Positions 42,886 to 51,367 of a DNA stretch of 64,000 nucleotides are shown here, in pieces (position 1 is the first letter of the stretch; each line of letters begins with the position of its first letter). The stretch lies in NCBI RefSeq assembly GCF_000744105.1, contig NZ_JQLH01000001.1:3286001-3350000 (forward strand), given 5' to 3'. Source of the stretch: Maribacter forsetii DSM 18668 (lineage in GTDB: Bacteria; Bacteroidota; Bacteroidia; Flavobacteriales; Flavobacteriaceae). The notes under the pieces are model-generated. The model saw nothing but the letters and a program-made list of their open reading frames with translations. It was not told the origin of the DNA and made no database searches. Both the position numbers and the translations under genes were made by a program.

Positions 42886-43404
42886 CTAACGACGAGTTCT
42901 ATATTTAGGCTCGAAATTGTAAACGATACCCAAAGTCACTGTAGACCATGTAGTTTCTTCAATATCAATACCTGTATAAGAAAAATTGACCTCAACACTT
43001 GAACTCATTAAATAAGCTATTGTAGGTCTGTAATATAAACCACCCTCATTACCATCATTAATGCCCATTGCATAGCCAACATTCCCTCCAAATGAGAAAT
43101 AATTTGATGTCCAAAAACGAACGCCTGCAGATAGTGGCAAAAACTGAACAGCCTCTTGCTCTTCTCTAATAATCGTTGTTTGAAAGGTTTCTGCAAAACC
43201 ATGAATATAACCTACTGCTGGTCCTATATCCACTACTTCACCTAGCGGATACATGTATGAGAAATCTGCCCCAAGAACCACACTGACCGCCTCATTATAA
43301 TCATCTAGTGGTATACCTCCTTGAATACCGAATTTGAAACCTTCTTGAGCAAAAATTCCAGTTGAAAGACATAAGGCAAATAATAAAATGAAAAACTTAT
43401 TCAT
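42886..43404 (-). CDS. Outer-membrane beta-barrel protein, 172 residues
   Basis: An exported protein (signal peptide cut after GIFAQ) with alternating strands typical of small eight-stranded barrels: FKFGIQGGIPLDDYN, VVLGADFSYMYPLG, GPAVGYIHGF and VEVNFSYTGIDIEE. Ends with FEPKYRTRR, so the last aromatic strand is slightly inside. Function unknown. It has a TATTTTTG box about 23 bases upstream (43427-43434). The next gene downstream on the strand is aroQ, 67 bases away. Confidence 0.75.
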   Translation of the reverse strand: MNKFFILLFALCLSTGIFAQEGFKFGIQGGIPLDDYNEAVSVVLGADFSYMYPLGEVVDIGPAVGYIHGFAETFQTTIIREEQEAVQFLPLSAGVRFWTSNYFSFGGNVGYAMGINDGNEGGLYYRPTIAYLMSSSVEVNFSYTGIDIEETTWSTVTLGIVYNFEPKYRTRR

Positions 43405-43426
43405 GGTATGGTTGGTTTGTTTTCTT

Positions 43427-43434
43427 CAAAAATA
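43427..43434 (-). promoter_or_regulatory. -7 box of the 172-residue barrel gene
   Basis: Minus-strand TATTTTTG, 22 bases before the start. No -33 TTG seen at the usual distance. Confidence 0.45.
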
Positions 43435-43552
43435 AAGGTAAGACTAAGCTTACAGGCATCTTTGTTGTGAATACCATGAAAGTAGTTGTACATGATAGAT
43501 TTACTATGGTATTGTCGATTTTCTTGAAGTCAACTTTACCATATAAAATGCA

Positions 43553-43580
43553 AAAAGGGAAAGCTAAGCTTTCCCTTTTC
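43553..43580 (-). terminator. Terminator of the 154-residue barrel gene
   Basis: A 12-base stem (43554-43565 with 43569-43580) with 3-base loop and T run on the minus strand, 20 bases past the stop. Confidence 0.85.
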
Positions 43581-43599
43581 ATAATAAAACTAAATAGTT

Positions 43600-44064
43600 T
43601 TATTCAATTACATATCTAATACCAAGACCAAAAGCACCTACCTCATTTCCTAATAAATCTCCAAGACCTATAAATGGTCTCCAATCGAAAGAAAATGCCA
43701 ATGGTACTCCATCTATTTTATAATCTAAACCTACAACCGGTCTTAATGCAACTTCAGTTCCTATTCCATTTCCAAATAAAAGAAATGAAGGTCCTGCGCC
43801 GGCAAACCATTGTAAACCATCAGCACCAGAAATATCGCCATGATATTCATAAAGTGCCGTAATAGTTGTTAAACCGCTTTCGAACATTATCTCTGCCTGA
43901 CCCGCATGCTCTTCTGCGAAGAAATATTTAGCACTTGGCCCTACTAAAGTTACTCCTGAAAATAAATCCAAACCTAAACCAGCTGCAAACGTATAATCTG
44001 ACTGTGCATTAGAAACATTTGACCCTAAAATAATTGCCACTACTAAAAATAATAACTTTTTCAT
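43600..44064 (-). CDS. Small outer-membrane barrel-like protein, 154 residues
   Basis: An exported protein (signal peptide cut after NVSNAQ), with strands DYTFAAGLGLDLFSGVTLVG, EIMFESGLTTITALYEYHG and LAFSFDWRPFIGLGDL, ending FGLGIRYVIE. The pattern suggests an eight-stranded barrel or periplasmic beta-sandwich. No family name is recognised. The gene stands alone with its own terminator. Confidence 0.65.
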   Translation of the reverse strand: MKKLLFLVVAIILGSNVSNAQSDYTFAAGLGLDLFSGVTLVGPSAKYFFAEEHAGQAEIMFESGLTTITALYEYHGDISGADGLQWFAGAGPSFLLFGNGIGTEVALRPVVGLDYKIDGVPLAFSFDWRPFIGLGDLLGNEVGAFGLGIRYVIE

Positions 44065-44255
44065 TTTGTTGTTTTTAAGTGTACTAAACTTTGTTAAAAT
44101 TGATTGTCATTTAATTGGACTACTGAGTTATAGCCTCATGATTATTTTTTGTAAAAGTATTAATTTAACAAGTAAATACAACTACCAAAAAACCAGTATT
44201 TCTTCCATCTATACATTTTATCCTACATAATTAATGTATTCTTTATCTTTAAACC

Positions 44256-45158
44256 ATGAAATGGAAACATGCGCTGAAAGATTATACCACCTACTTAAAG
44301 CTTGAGCGTGGTCTATCAAAAAACTCTATTCAGAGCTATACGATGGATATTGAAAAACTTATGTCTTTTCTTGAAACCCATGATATAAATACTACCCCAA
44401 TTCTTATTGATAAAAGCACTGTTCAACAGTTTATTTATGAAATTGCCAAAGTGGTCAACCCTAGATCACAGGCACGTATAATATCCGGACTCAAAAGTTT
44501 TTTCAATTATTTAATTTTTGAGGATTACAGAAAGGATAATCCTCTAGATTTAATAGAGTCTCCAAAAATTGGACGCAAATTACCAGATACACTTTCTGAA
44601 AATGAAATAGATAAATTGATCGGTGCTATAGATTTAAGTTCCGCCGAAGGAGAACGCAACAGGGCAATGCTAGAAACTTTATATGGTTGCGGACTAAGAG
44701 TTTCTGAACTTATTGGCTTAAAATTATCTGACCTGTTTTTTGAGGAAGATTTTATTAAAGTTACCGGTAAAGGAGATAAACAAAGATTTGTACCTATTAG
44801 TGCCGTGAACAAAAAATACATTGACATTTATAGAAATGAAATCAGGGTTCACTTAAAAATAAAAGAAGGTTTTCAAGACATCCTATTTCTTAACCGACGT
44901 GGCAGGCAACTTACCAGAGCAATGATATTTACCATTGTAAAAAACTTAGCCTTAACAATTGATTTAAAGAAAAGCATTAGTCCACATACCTTCAGACATT
45001 CTTTTGCCACCCATCTACTTGAAAATGGTGCCGATTTACGCTCTATTCAACAAATGCTAGGTCATGAGAGTATTACTACTACTGAAATTTACATGCATGT
45101 AGACCGTTCGCATTTAGCAGAGGTTATGAATACGTATCACCCTAGAAAGAGTCATTAA
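44256..45158 (+). CDS. xerD: Tyrosine recombinase XerD
   Basis: A 300-residue tyrosine recombinase with SAM-like N-terminal domain (LERGLSKNSIQSYTMDIEKL) and catalytic domain. Active residues: Arg in YGCGLRVSELIGLKLSDL near 148, the His-Arg pair in SPHTFRHSFATHLLENGADL near 246 and the Tyr in TTTEIYMHVDRSHL near 282. The gene is in a housekeeping context with no phage or attachment site nearby, so chromosome dimer resolution is the likely role. It ends 4 bases into the convergent barrel gene. Confidence 0.93.
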   Translation: MKWKHALKDYTTYLKLERGLSKNSIQSYTMDIEKLMSFLETHDINTTPILIDKSTVQQFIYEIAKVVNPRSQARIISGLKSFFNYLIFEDYRKDNPLDLIESPKIGRKLPDTLSENEIDKLIGAIDLSSAEGERNRAMLETLYGCGLRVSELIGLKLSDLFFEEDFIKVTGKGDKQRFVPISAVNKKYIDIYRNEIRVHLKIKEGFQDILFLNRRGRQLTRAMIFTIVKNLALTIDLKKSISPHTFRHSFATHLLENGADLRSIQQMLGHESITTTEIYMHVDRSHLAEVMNTYHPRKSH

Positions 45159-45670
45159 AATTTCCACTTACTACCAATAGTATATACCGAAGGTATAGTT
45201 ACCTGAGTTTCTCCAAGAGCACCAATATTTGACTTATTTAACTGAACATTACTCTTCAACTCTATCATTAAATTTTCACTTACTTCATAACCAGCACCAG
45301 ATATAAAACCAAGACGATATGGTGTTTGTCCAACACCTGCATTTTCCGTAGCTACCTCTGCTTCTAGCCCACCAAGTAAATATAATCGTTTATTCAAGTA
45401 CACTTTAGCCAATACACTAGATCTGAATCTTTCACTTAATATATAGGTATCATAAAAACCTTGAAGTTCTAATTGAAACGATTTTGAAACTCCGTATTGC
45501 ACCATAAAAGACTTATGAACATCACCAATTGCGGAAGTAGGATATGCGTGCCCGGTTATAGATAATCCGGTTAATGACGATGGTAAATTTGTTAATGGCG
45601 GTTCTTCTACTGCCTGAGCTTTAGAAACAACTACAAACAAGAAAAGAAAACTATGTACAAGAACTTTCAT
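45155..45670 (-). CDS. Small outer-membrane barrel-like protein, 171 residues
   Basis: An exported protein with signal peptide (LFLFVVVSKAQA) and barrel-like strands: SFQLELQGFYDTYIL, SSVLAKVYLNKRLYLLGGLE, PYRLGFISGAGYE and a final YTIGSKWKF with terminal Phe, the usual insertion signal. No family recognised. It is 131 bases downstream of the NDH-2 gene on the same strand; the xerD stop overlaps its end. Confidence 0.7.
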   Translation of the reverse strand: MKVLVHSFLFLFVVVSKAQAVEEPPLTNLPSSLTGLSITGHAYPTSAIGDVHKSFMVQYGVSKSFQLELQGFYDTYILSERFRSSVLAKVYLNKRLYLLGGLEAEVATENAGVGQTPYRLGFISGAGYEVSENLMIELKSNVQLNKSNIGALGETQVTIPSVYTIGSKWKF

Positions 45671-45738
45671 AGGTTAAATATCAATTATTGAAATAAATTC
45701 CTACAAAAGATATTTTAAAAATAAGAACCAACGAAATA

Positions 45739-45762
45739 CTTGGCAAAAATTTAACTGCCAAG
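45739..45762 (-). terminator. Candidate terminator of the NDH-2 gene
   Basis: A 7-base stem CTTGGCA / TGCCAAG (45739-45745 with 45756-45762) with 10-base loop; the T run on the minus strand is short, so the call is weak. Confidence 0.35.
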
Positions 45763-45801
45763 CATTTAGAAAACTTCTATCCTACATAAATTGAAATACT
45801 C

Positions 45802-47094
45802 CTAATCTTTAAATTGGCTGTAATCTCTTTTGAATGGGCGGATGATTAAACGTGCTTCACGATCAAAGCGAATGTAGTTATAAACCCAATTGATAAACAC
45901 TACCATTCTGTTTCTGAATCCGATTAAGAAAAACAAGTGTACAAACATCCAGACAAACCAAGCGAAAACTCCTTGAAATCTGAATTTCTTTATGTCACAA
46001 ACCGCTTTATTACGGCCAATTGTTGCCATGCTTCCTTTGTCGTTATAGACGAATGGCTTCATTGGTTTATTTTCAAACAATTTTATTAAATTTTCACCCA
46101 ATAATTTACCTTGTTGAATTGCCGGTTGCGCCACCATTGGGTGACCACGAGGGTTATCTTCCGTTGACATACAAGCAATATCACCTATAGCGAATATATT
46201 TGGATGACCTATCACCTGATTATATTCGTTCACATTTATTCTATTACCACCAACAATTACGCCTTCGGCATCTAAACCTTTTATACCGGCACCTTTTACT
46301 CCCGCTGCCCAAACTACAGCTGCAGAATTGAACTTTAAATCGGTCAGAGTAGTTACTGTTTTTCCGTTATATCCGGTTACACGAACGCCTTTCCAAACTT
46401 GTACCCCCAATTTTTCTAAAAAATCTTCTGCTTTTTTTGATGCCTGAGCACTAAAACCCGGCAATAAACAATCTCCTCCTTGTACAATATTAATCTGCGC
46501 TCTTCTAGTATCTAAATCTGGATAATCCTTTGGTAATATGCCTTTTTTGATTTCAGCTAAAGCGCCTGCAAGCTCTACTCCCGTTGGACCTCCACCTACA
46601 ATTACAAAATTCATCAGCGCATCTCTTTCATGATAGTCATCTGTAAGAAGTGCCTGCTCAAAGTTCTCCAGAATTAAACTACGAAGATTTAACGATTGCG
46701 GAATAGACTTCATAGACATTGCATTCTTCTCTATCTCTTTATTACCAAAGAAATTAGTTTCAGAACCTGTTGCTACTACTAAATAATCAAAACTGATATC
46801 ACCAATATTTGTATTTACTTTTTTACCAGCGGCATCTATATGATCTACCTTGGCCAAACGAAAATAAAAATTATCATACCCTATTAAAACCTTACGTAAA
46901 GGGTATGCTATAGAATCTGGCTCCAGACCTCCTGTAGATACTTGATATAATAATGGCTGAAAAGTATGATAATTGTTCTTATCGATAAGAACGACCTGTA
47001 CTTCTTGCTTACTTAATTTTTTAGCGAGAGAGACTCCGCCAAAACCACCACCTATTATCACAATTCTAGGATAGCTGGAAAGAGGTATGTTCAT
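45802..47094 (-). CDS. ndh: Type II NADH:quinone oxidoreductase (NDH-2)
   Basis: A 430-residue FAD protein. First dinucleotide fold RIVIIGGGFGGVSLAKKL at the start, NYHTFQPLLYQVSTGGLEPDS near 44-64 (NDH-2 signature), second fold FVIVGGGPTGVELAGALAE near 162, and AIGDIACM near 299. The C-terminal third has a hydrophobic stretch (FAWFVWMFVHLFFLIG) that anchors it to the membrane. It passes electrons from NADH to quinone without proton pumping. The start is set at MNIPLSS; the upstream extension has no homology. An Met extension of 13 codons is possible. Confidence 0.92.
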   Translation of the reverse strand: MNIPLSSYPRIVIIGGGFGGVSLAKKLSKQEVQVVLIDKNNYHTFQPLLYQVSTGGLEPDSIAYPLRKVLIGYDNFYFRLAKVDHIDAAGKKVNTNIGDISFDYLVVATGSETNFFGNKEIEKNAMSMKSIPQSLNLRSLILENFEQALLTDDYHERDALMNFVIVGGGPTGVELAGALAEIKKGILPKDYPDLDTRRAQINIVQGGDCLLPGFSAQASKKAEDFLEKLGVQVWKGVRVTGYNGKTVTTLTDLKFNSAAVVWAAGVKGAGIKGLDAEGVIVGGNRINVNEYNQVIGHPNIFAIGDIACMSTEDNPRGHPMVAQPAIQQGKLLGENLIKLFENKPMKPFVYNDKGSMATIGRNKAVCDIKKFRFQGVFAWFVWMFVHLFFLIGFRNRMVVFINWVYNYIRFDREARLIIRPFKRDYSQFKD

Positions 47095-47194
47095 AGTATG
47101 AATACTTAAATGCGAAATTAAACAAATGGACAACTACTTTAAAATAATTATGTGTTTTTAGTATCTTTAAGCTCTAACTCAAACAAACTTAAAA

Positions 47195-48622
47195 ATGCGT
47201 AAAACGCTTATTTTACTGGCGGTACTCTGTACTTCCTTTTATTCGATGAACGCTCAAAAGAGCGAAAAAGATATTATTAAAAATTTAGAGCAGAAAAGTG
47301 CCGAATACGGAATTATAGCTCAAAATATTTGGGAATTCGCAGAAATGGGATACCAAGAAGAACAAAGCTCCGGTCTTCTTCAAAAGACTTTACAAGATGC
47401 TGGTTTCTCTATAAAGAAAGGTGTTGCAGGTATACCTACTGCATTTATAGCTGAATATGGCAGTGGAAGTCCGGTAATTGCTATTATGGGCGAATTCGAT
47501 GCCTTACCTGGTCTTTCTCAAAAAGCGGTTTCTGAAAAGGAATCTGCCGGTGCTGCGGCAGGTCATGCATGTGGGCACCATTTATTTGGTACGGCTTCTA
47601 CAGCTGCTGCCATTTCAACGAAAGATTGGCTAGAAGCCAACAAGTCTAAAGGAACTATACGTTTTTACGGTACACCGGCTGAAGAAGGTGGATCTGGGAA
47701 AGTATATATGGTTCGCGAGGGACTTTTTAATGATGTAGATATCGCGTTACATTGGCACCCAGGAGCACAAAATGCAGCAAGTGCCGGCGCAGCTTTGGCT
47801 AACAAATCTGCTAAATTTAGATTTCACGGTATATCTGCACATGCCGCAGCATCACCAGACAAAGGCCGTTCTGCTTTAGATGGCGTTGAAGCTATGGATA
47901 TGATGATTAATATGATGCGTGAGCATATACCACAAGAAGCCAGAATACATTATGTAATTACAGACGGAGGAAAAGCACCTAACGTTATACCTGATTTTGC
48001 AGAAGTTTATTACTATGCTCGCCATAATAGACGTGACGTAGTTATAGAAATTTTTGATCGTATGGTAAAAGCTGCAGAAGGTGCTGCATTGGGTACCGGT
48101 ACAACTATGGATTATGAAATGATCGGTGGTACGCATGAACTATTAGCCAACTTAACATTACAAAAAGTGATGCATGAAAACCTATCTGAAGTTGGCGGAA
48201 TGGAATATACAGCAGAAGAAAAAGAGTTTGCCGATAAAATTGCAAAAACATTAGGTCAAGAAAAGGCCGATCTTGCTACGGCAAAAAATGTACAACCATA
48301 CAAAACAGAAGCTAAAGCATTTGGTTCTACAGATGTTGGCGATGTTAGTTTCACCGTACCAACTGTTGGTTTTAGTACTTCTACTTGGGTACCAGGCACA
48401 CCGGCGCATAGCTGGCAAGCAGTTGCCGCAGGCGGAACTTCTATAGGTAACAAAGGCATGATGATCGCTGCTAAAACATTGACCATGACCGCAATTGATT
48501 TATTCAAGGATAAAAAATTGGTAGCATCTGCCAAAGCTGAGTTCTTAGAAAAAAGAGGTGCAGATTTTAAGTATATTCCGCTTTTGGGGGATAGAGCTCC
48601 GGCACTAGATTACAGAAAATAA
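47195..48622 (+). CDS. M20D-type amidohydrolase, exported (AbgB-like)
   Basis: A 475-residue zinc amidohydrolase with signal peptide (LLAVLCTSFYSMNAQK). Motifs: IMGEFDALPGLSQ near 94, AGHACGHHLFGTAST near 123, YGTPAEEGGSGKVYMV near 152, ALHWHPGAQNAAS near 183 and the late STSTWVPGTPAHSW. These give the AbgB/M20D zinc site. Relatives cleave aminoacyl-benzoate or similar amides; the substrate here is unknown. Exported, so it acts in the periplasm. It has its own terminator and stands alone. Confidence 0.88.
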   Translation: MRKTLILLAVLCTSFYSMNAQKSEKDIIKNLEQKSAEYGIIAQNIWEFAEMGYQEEQSSGLLQKTLQDAGFSIKKGVAGIPTAFIAEYGSGSPVIAIMGEFDALPGLSQKAVSEKESAGAAAGHACGHHLFGTASTAAAISTKDWLEANKSKGTIRFYGTPAEEGGSGKVYMVREGLFNDVDIALHWHPGAQNAASAGAALANKSAKFRFHGISAHAAASPDKGRSALDGVEAMDMMINMMREHIPQEARIHYVITDGGKAPNVIPDFAEVYYYARHNRRDVVIEIFDRMVKAAEGAALGTGTTMDYEMIGGTHELLANLTLQKVMHENLSEVGGMEYTAEEKEFADKIAKTLGQEKADLATAKNVQPYKTEAKAFGSTDVGDVSFTVPTVGFSTSTWVPGTPAHSWQAVAAGGTSIGNKGMMIAAKTLTMTAIDLFKDKKLVASAKAEFLEKRGADFKYIPLLGDRAPALDYRK

Positions 48623-48641
48623 TTTTAGAAGTATATACTAT

Positions 48642-48675
48642 AAAAAGTGCCAAAGTCAATTTTGGCACTTTTTTT
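48642..48675 (+). terminator. Terminator of the M20D gene
   Basis: Stem AAAAGTGCCAAA / TTTGGCACTTTT (48643-48654 with 48661-48672), 6-base loop, with T run. Confidence 0.85.
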
Positions 48676-48693
48676 ATTTTATTAAAGAATTCT

Positions 48694-48702
48694 TGTAACA
48701 AA
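48694..48702 (+). promoter_or_regulatory. TGTAACAAA element before the second ECF sigma gene
   Basis: Same 9-mer as upstream of the first ECF gene (28174-28182). Here it forms an inverted repeat AACAAA ... TTTGTT with the following bases (48697-48715). It may be an ECF -35 element or an operator; see findings. Confidence 0.35.
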
Positions 48703-48746
48703 TGAAACTTTTGTTAGACTAACATGCTAACAACAACCAACCAATA

Positions 48747-49241
48747 GTGAAGAAAGACCTTGAACACAAATTTGTGACCGAGCTACAGGACAATCAAAAT
48801 ATTGTCCATAAAGTCTGTACACTGTACACAAATGACCGCGACTCTCACAATGATCTGTTTCAAGAAATCACTATTCAATTATGGAAAGCTTACCCTAAAT
48901 TTAGGGGCGATGCAAAGTTTAGTACATGGATGTATCGTGTGGCATTGAATACCGCCATCACTTTATATCGAAAAAATAAAAGAAGAATTGATACTGCCGA
49001 TTATGAGTCTATAATTTTTAAAATCAAGGCAGATGAGTATGATGAAACCGAAGAATTGCAATTAAAGCTGATGTACAAAGCGGTAAAGCAGTTGAACGAT
49101 GTTGACAAAGCATTGGTTTTTTTATATCTGGAGGATAAAAATTATACAGAAATCTCAGAAACTTTGGGTATTACCGAAGTAAATGCACGAGTGAAGATGA
49201 ATCGTATCAAAACAAAGTTAAGAACCATTTTGAATCCATAA
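48747..49241 (+). CDS. ECF-type RNA polymerase sigma factor, second
   Basis: A 164-residue sigma-70 family protein with GTG start (MKKDLEHKF). Region 2 reads NDLFQEITIQLWKAYPKFRGDAKFSTWMYRVALNTA and region 4 VDKALVFLYLEDKNYTEISETLGIT, ending NRIKTKLRTIL. The layout and length fit an ECF factor of the Bacteroidota group with a membrane partner. It is followed by the hypothetical membrane gene after 4 bases. Promoter element as above. Target genes unknown. Confidence 0.88.
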   Translation: MKKDLEHKFVTELQDNQNIVHKVCTLYTNDRDSHNDLFQEITIQLWKAYPKFRGDAKFSTWMYRVALNTAITLYRKNKRRIDTADYESIIFKIKADEYDETEELQLKLMYKAVKQLNDVDKALVFLYLEDKNYTEISETLGITEVNARVKMNRIKTKLRTILNP

Positions 49242-49245
49242 GCAT

Positions 49246-49896
49246 ATGACGGATGAACTGGAATTATTGAAGAAAGACTGGCAAAAAAAGGAATTTAACG
49301 TTCCTAAATTGAGCTATGACGAAATACATAAAATGATATGGAAGAAATCTTCCTCTATCGTTAAATGGATACTTATTATAAGTGTTCTAGAATTTACTGT
49401 ACCCCATCTTTTATACTTATTACCATCTATGCGAGATGGTATGGAAATTTATGAAAACATAGGGGTTTCCAAATATCTAAAGATCTTATCAGGTTTTACA
49501 TATGTGATAGCATTCTTCTTTATATTCCAATTCTATAAAAGATTTAAAGAAATTTCCGTTTTAGATAATTCCAAAAACTTGATGAAGAAAATAATAAAGA
49601 CTAGAAAGACCGTTAAACATTACGTCATCTTTTCTTTGTCTATGATTATGGTAACAATAATCGTTATGATCATTGGGGTTTATTTAAACGATAATATTAC
49701 ATCGGCATTCCCTGAACTAAAAGATAGTCTAGAAAATATATCCGCAGAAAAACTAAAGATAACCGTTATGCTCTCCATAGGAATTTTTGGTATAATACTG
49801 ACTTTAGTTATGGGCGGAATCTACTTTTTACTTTATGGTCTATTACTTAGAAAACTGAAGAACAATTACAGTGAATTAAAACATTTAACAGTTTAA
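49246..49896 (+). CDS. Polytopic membrane protein paired with the second ECF sigma factor
   Basis: A 216-residue protein with a soluble N-terminal 35 residues (LLKKDWQKKEFNVPKLSYDEIHKMI) and four membrane segments: IVKWILIISVLEFTVPHLL, ILSGFTYVIAFFFIFQF, VIFSLSMIMVTIIVMIIGV and IGIFGIILTLVMGGIYFLLYG. The N-terminal segment before the first membrane helix could hold the sigma factor, so an anti-sigma role is plausible from position only. No known anti-sigma domain is visible. It starts 4 bases after the sigma gene; the 3' end overlaps the convergent acyltransferase stop by 4 bases. Confidence 0.6.
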   Translation: MTDELELLKKDWQKKEFNVPKLSYDEIHKMIWKKSSSIVKWILIISVLEFTVPHLLYLLPSMRDGMEIYENIGVSKYLKILSGFTYVIAFFFIFQFYKRFKEISVLDNSKNLMKKIIKTRKTVKHYVIFSLSMIMVTIIVMIIGVYLNDNITSAFPELKDSLENISAEKLKITVMLSIGIFGIILTLVMGGIYFLLYGLLLRKLKNNYSELKHLTV

Positions 49897-50699
49897 GACT
49901 GTCTCCATTTACGCTGTTTATTTTCTTCTTCGACCGCCAATAAATCTTTTTTAGAAATCACCTTTAAAAACGAAGGGTGTTGCTCAATGGCATATTCTAA
50001 TTTTTCTATTATAGACTCAGAAGATTCATTCTCATAATCTATCTGCAATGGCTCTTTAATGACCATTGACTGGAGAATTCCTTTTTTCTTAACACGTAGC
50101 CCCTTCTTATCAAATGATCGTCTAAAACCGTCAATAACCACAGGTACCACAACCGGCTTGTATTTTTTAATAATATGCGCAGTTCCTTTTCTTAAAGGTT
50201 TCCAAGGTGTTGTAGTTCCTTGGGGAAAGGTGATTACCCAACCATCGTTTAAAGCTTTACCAATGCTAGAGATGTCGCTCATTTTTACCTGTCTCTTTAC
50301 ATCTTTTCCCTCTGAACGCCACGTTCTTTCAACACTGACAGAACCGGCATATGCCATAATTTTTGTCAATAGACTTTTTCTCATGGTCTCTGCGGCCGCG
50401 ACATAATACATATTCAATTTGGGTTGCCATATGTAACCTAGGTTTTTAATCGAATCTTCTCTACCGCTTAAACTAGCATTAAATACATGAAACATTGCTA
50501 CAACATCAGCAAAGTATGTTTGATGGTTACTAACGAACAGGACATTCTTATCCGGCAGATTTCTAATAATATCAGAGCCTTCAATTTCTAACGTATTAAA
50601 TCGCTTATATCTTTGATGCGAAAGCACGGCCAAAATACGAATTAGCCATTTTTTAATATATAAATTATGCCCAAAAGGGTTTTTATCAAATAATCCCAT
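49893..50699 (-). CDS. Lysophospholipid (1-acylglycerol-3-phosphate) acyltransferase-like, variant HX5D motif
   Basis: A 268-residue acyltransferase of the PlsC superfamily. The catalytic block reads VLFVSNHQTYFADVVAM with the His at about 59 and the Asp at 65, one residue further apart than the usual HX4D, and the second block is FPQGTTTPWKPLRKGTAHI, where most members have a Glu in FPEG. This looks like a Bacteroidota branch of the family. It is 26 bases after the NUDIX gene on the same strand. Substrate inferred, not shown. The N-terminus has a short basic hydrophobic stretch. Confidence 0.8.
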   Translation of the reverse strand: MGLFDKNPFGHNLYIKKWLIRILAVLSHQRYKRFNTLEIEGSDIIRNLPDKNVLFVSNHQTYFADVVAMFHVFNASLSGREDSIKNLGYIWQPKLNMYYVAAAETMRKSLLTKIMAYAGSVSVERTWRSEGKDVKRQVKMSDISSIGKALNDGWVITFPQGTTTPWKPLRKGTAHIIKKYKPVVVPVVIDGFRRSFDKKGLRVKKKGILQSMVIKEPLQIDYENESSESIIEKLEYAIEQHPSFLKVISKKDLLAVEEENKQRKWRQS

Positions 50700-50725
50700 A
50701 GAATGCTAAAATAAATAAATATGCC

Positions 50726-51367
50726 TTATAACACCTGCTTTAATAACTCTTTAATCTCATTCAACATCATTGCCGTAGCTCCCCAAACAATATAACCATT
50801 TAATTTAAAGGCAGGTACTTCAATATCTACAGCATAAGATGTGGTTATTTTTTTAGAAACTACTTTTGAGTCGTCTAAAAAATCAAGTATTGGAACTTCT
50901 AGAAGCAATTCTACTTCCGTTTCTTGTTTTACAAAAGGTTTTGGCTCTTTATATAACCCAACATAAGGCTGTACTATAAAATTACTTGGTGGTATAAAAA
51001 TTTCTGAAATTTCTTTTATTAAGGTAATATCTTTAGGCTCTACGCCTACTTCTTCATAAGTTTCGCGTAACGCAGTAGTCAACAATCCGCCATCTGACTT
51101 TTCCGCTTTACCGCCCGGAAATCCTACTTGGTTGGAGTGTACTCCTGCATACGTTTTTCTCAATATCAATAGAAGATTAGTGTTTTGATTTACCGATGGA
51201 TAAAACAATGCCATGACAGCCGCCTTTCTTGGATTCTTCTTTGATCGATTAATGCGTTGTAAATCTTCTATTCTACTCTCTGGAGCCATTTTGTACTGTG
51301 AAGCTTCTCCCGGTAGCGGTAGATCCTTTATTTTTGATATTCGTTGTTCAAAAAAATTGAAATCCAT
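50726..51367 (-). CDS. NUDIX hydrolase, CoA pyrophosphatase-like
   Basis: A 213-residue NUDIX protein. The box reads GKAEKSDGGLLTTALRETYEEVG (GX5EX7REUXEEXGU), starting near residue 93, and it is followed by ISEIFIPPSNFIVQPYVG. The GVHSNQVGFPGGKAE lead-in is typical of CoA-diphosphatases. It probably degrades CoA or a related nucleotide. The start MDFNFFEQR is chosen because the following LPLPGEASQYKMAPESR block is the family's N-terminus. Its start codon shares the CATG tetramer with the PPIase start on the opposite strand; see findings. The longer frame inside the PPIase gene is rejected. Confidence 0.88.
   Translation of the reverse strand: MDFNFFEQRISKIKDLPLPGEASQYKMAPESRIEDLQRINRSKKNPRKAAVMALFYPSVNQNTNLLLILRKTYAGVHSNQVGFPGGKAEKSDGGLLTTALRETYEEVGVEPKDITLIKEISEIFIPPSNFIVQPYVGLYKEPKPFVKQETEVELLLEVPILDFLDDSKVVSKKITTSYAVDIEVPAFKLNGYIVWGATAMMLNEIKELLKQVL
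51329..51336 (+). promoter_or_regulatory. -7 box of the PPIase gene, inside the NUDIX gene
   Basis: TATTTTTG (full TAnnTTTG match) 29 bases before the PPIase start, located within the 5' coding region of the NUDIX gene on the other strand. No -33 TTG at the normal distance. Confidence 0.5.

Noticed and set aside
44256..45158. Phage or island integrase
   Set aside because: The sequence is a typical XerD and no attachment site, repeat or cargo lies next to it.
51213..51365. Longer start for the PPIase gene
   Set aside because: The upstream part is antisense to the NUDIX gene and would hide the lipoprotein signal peptide.
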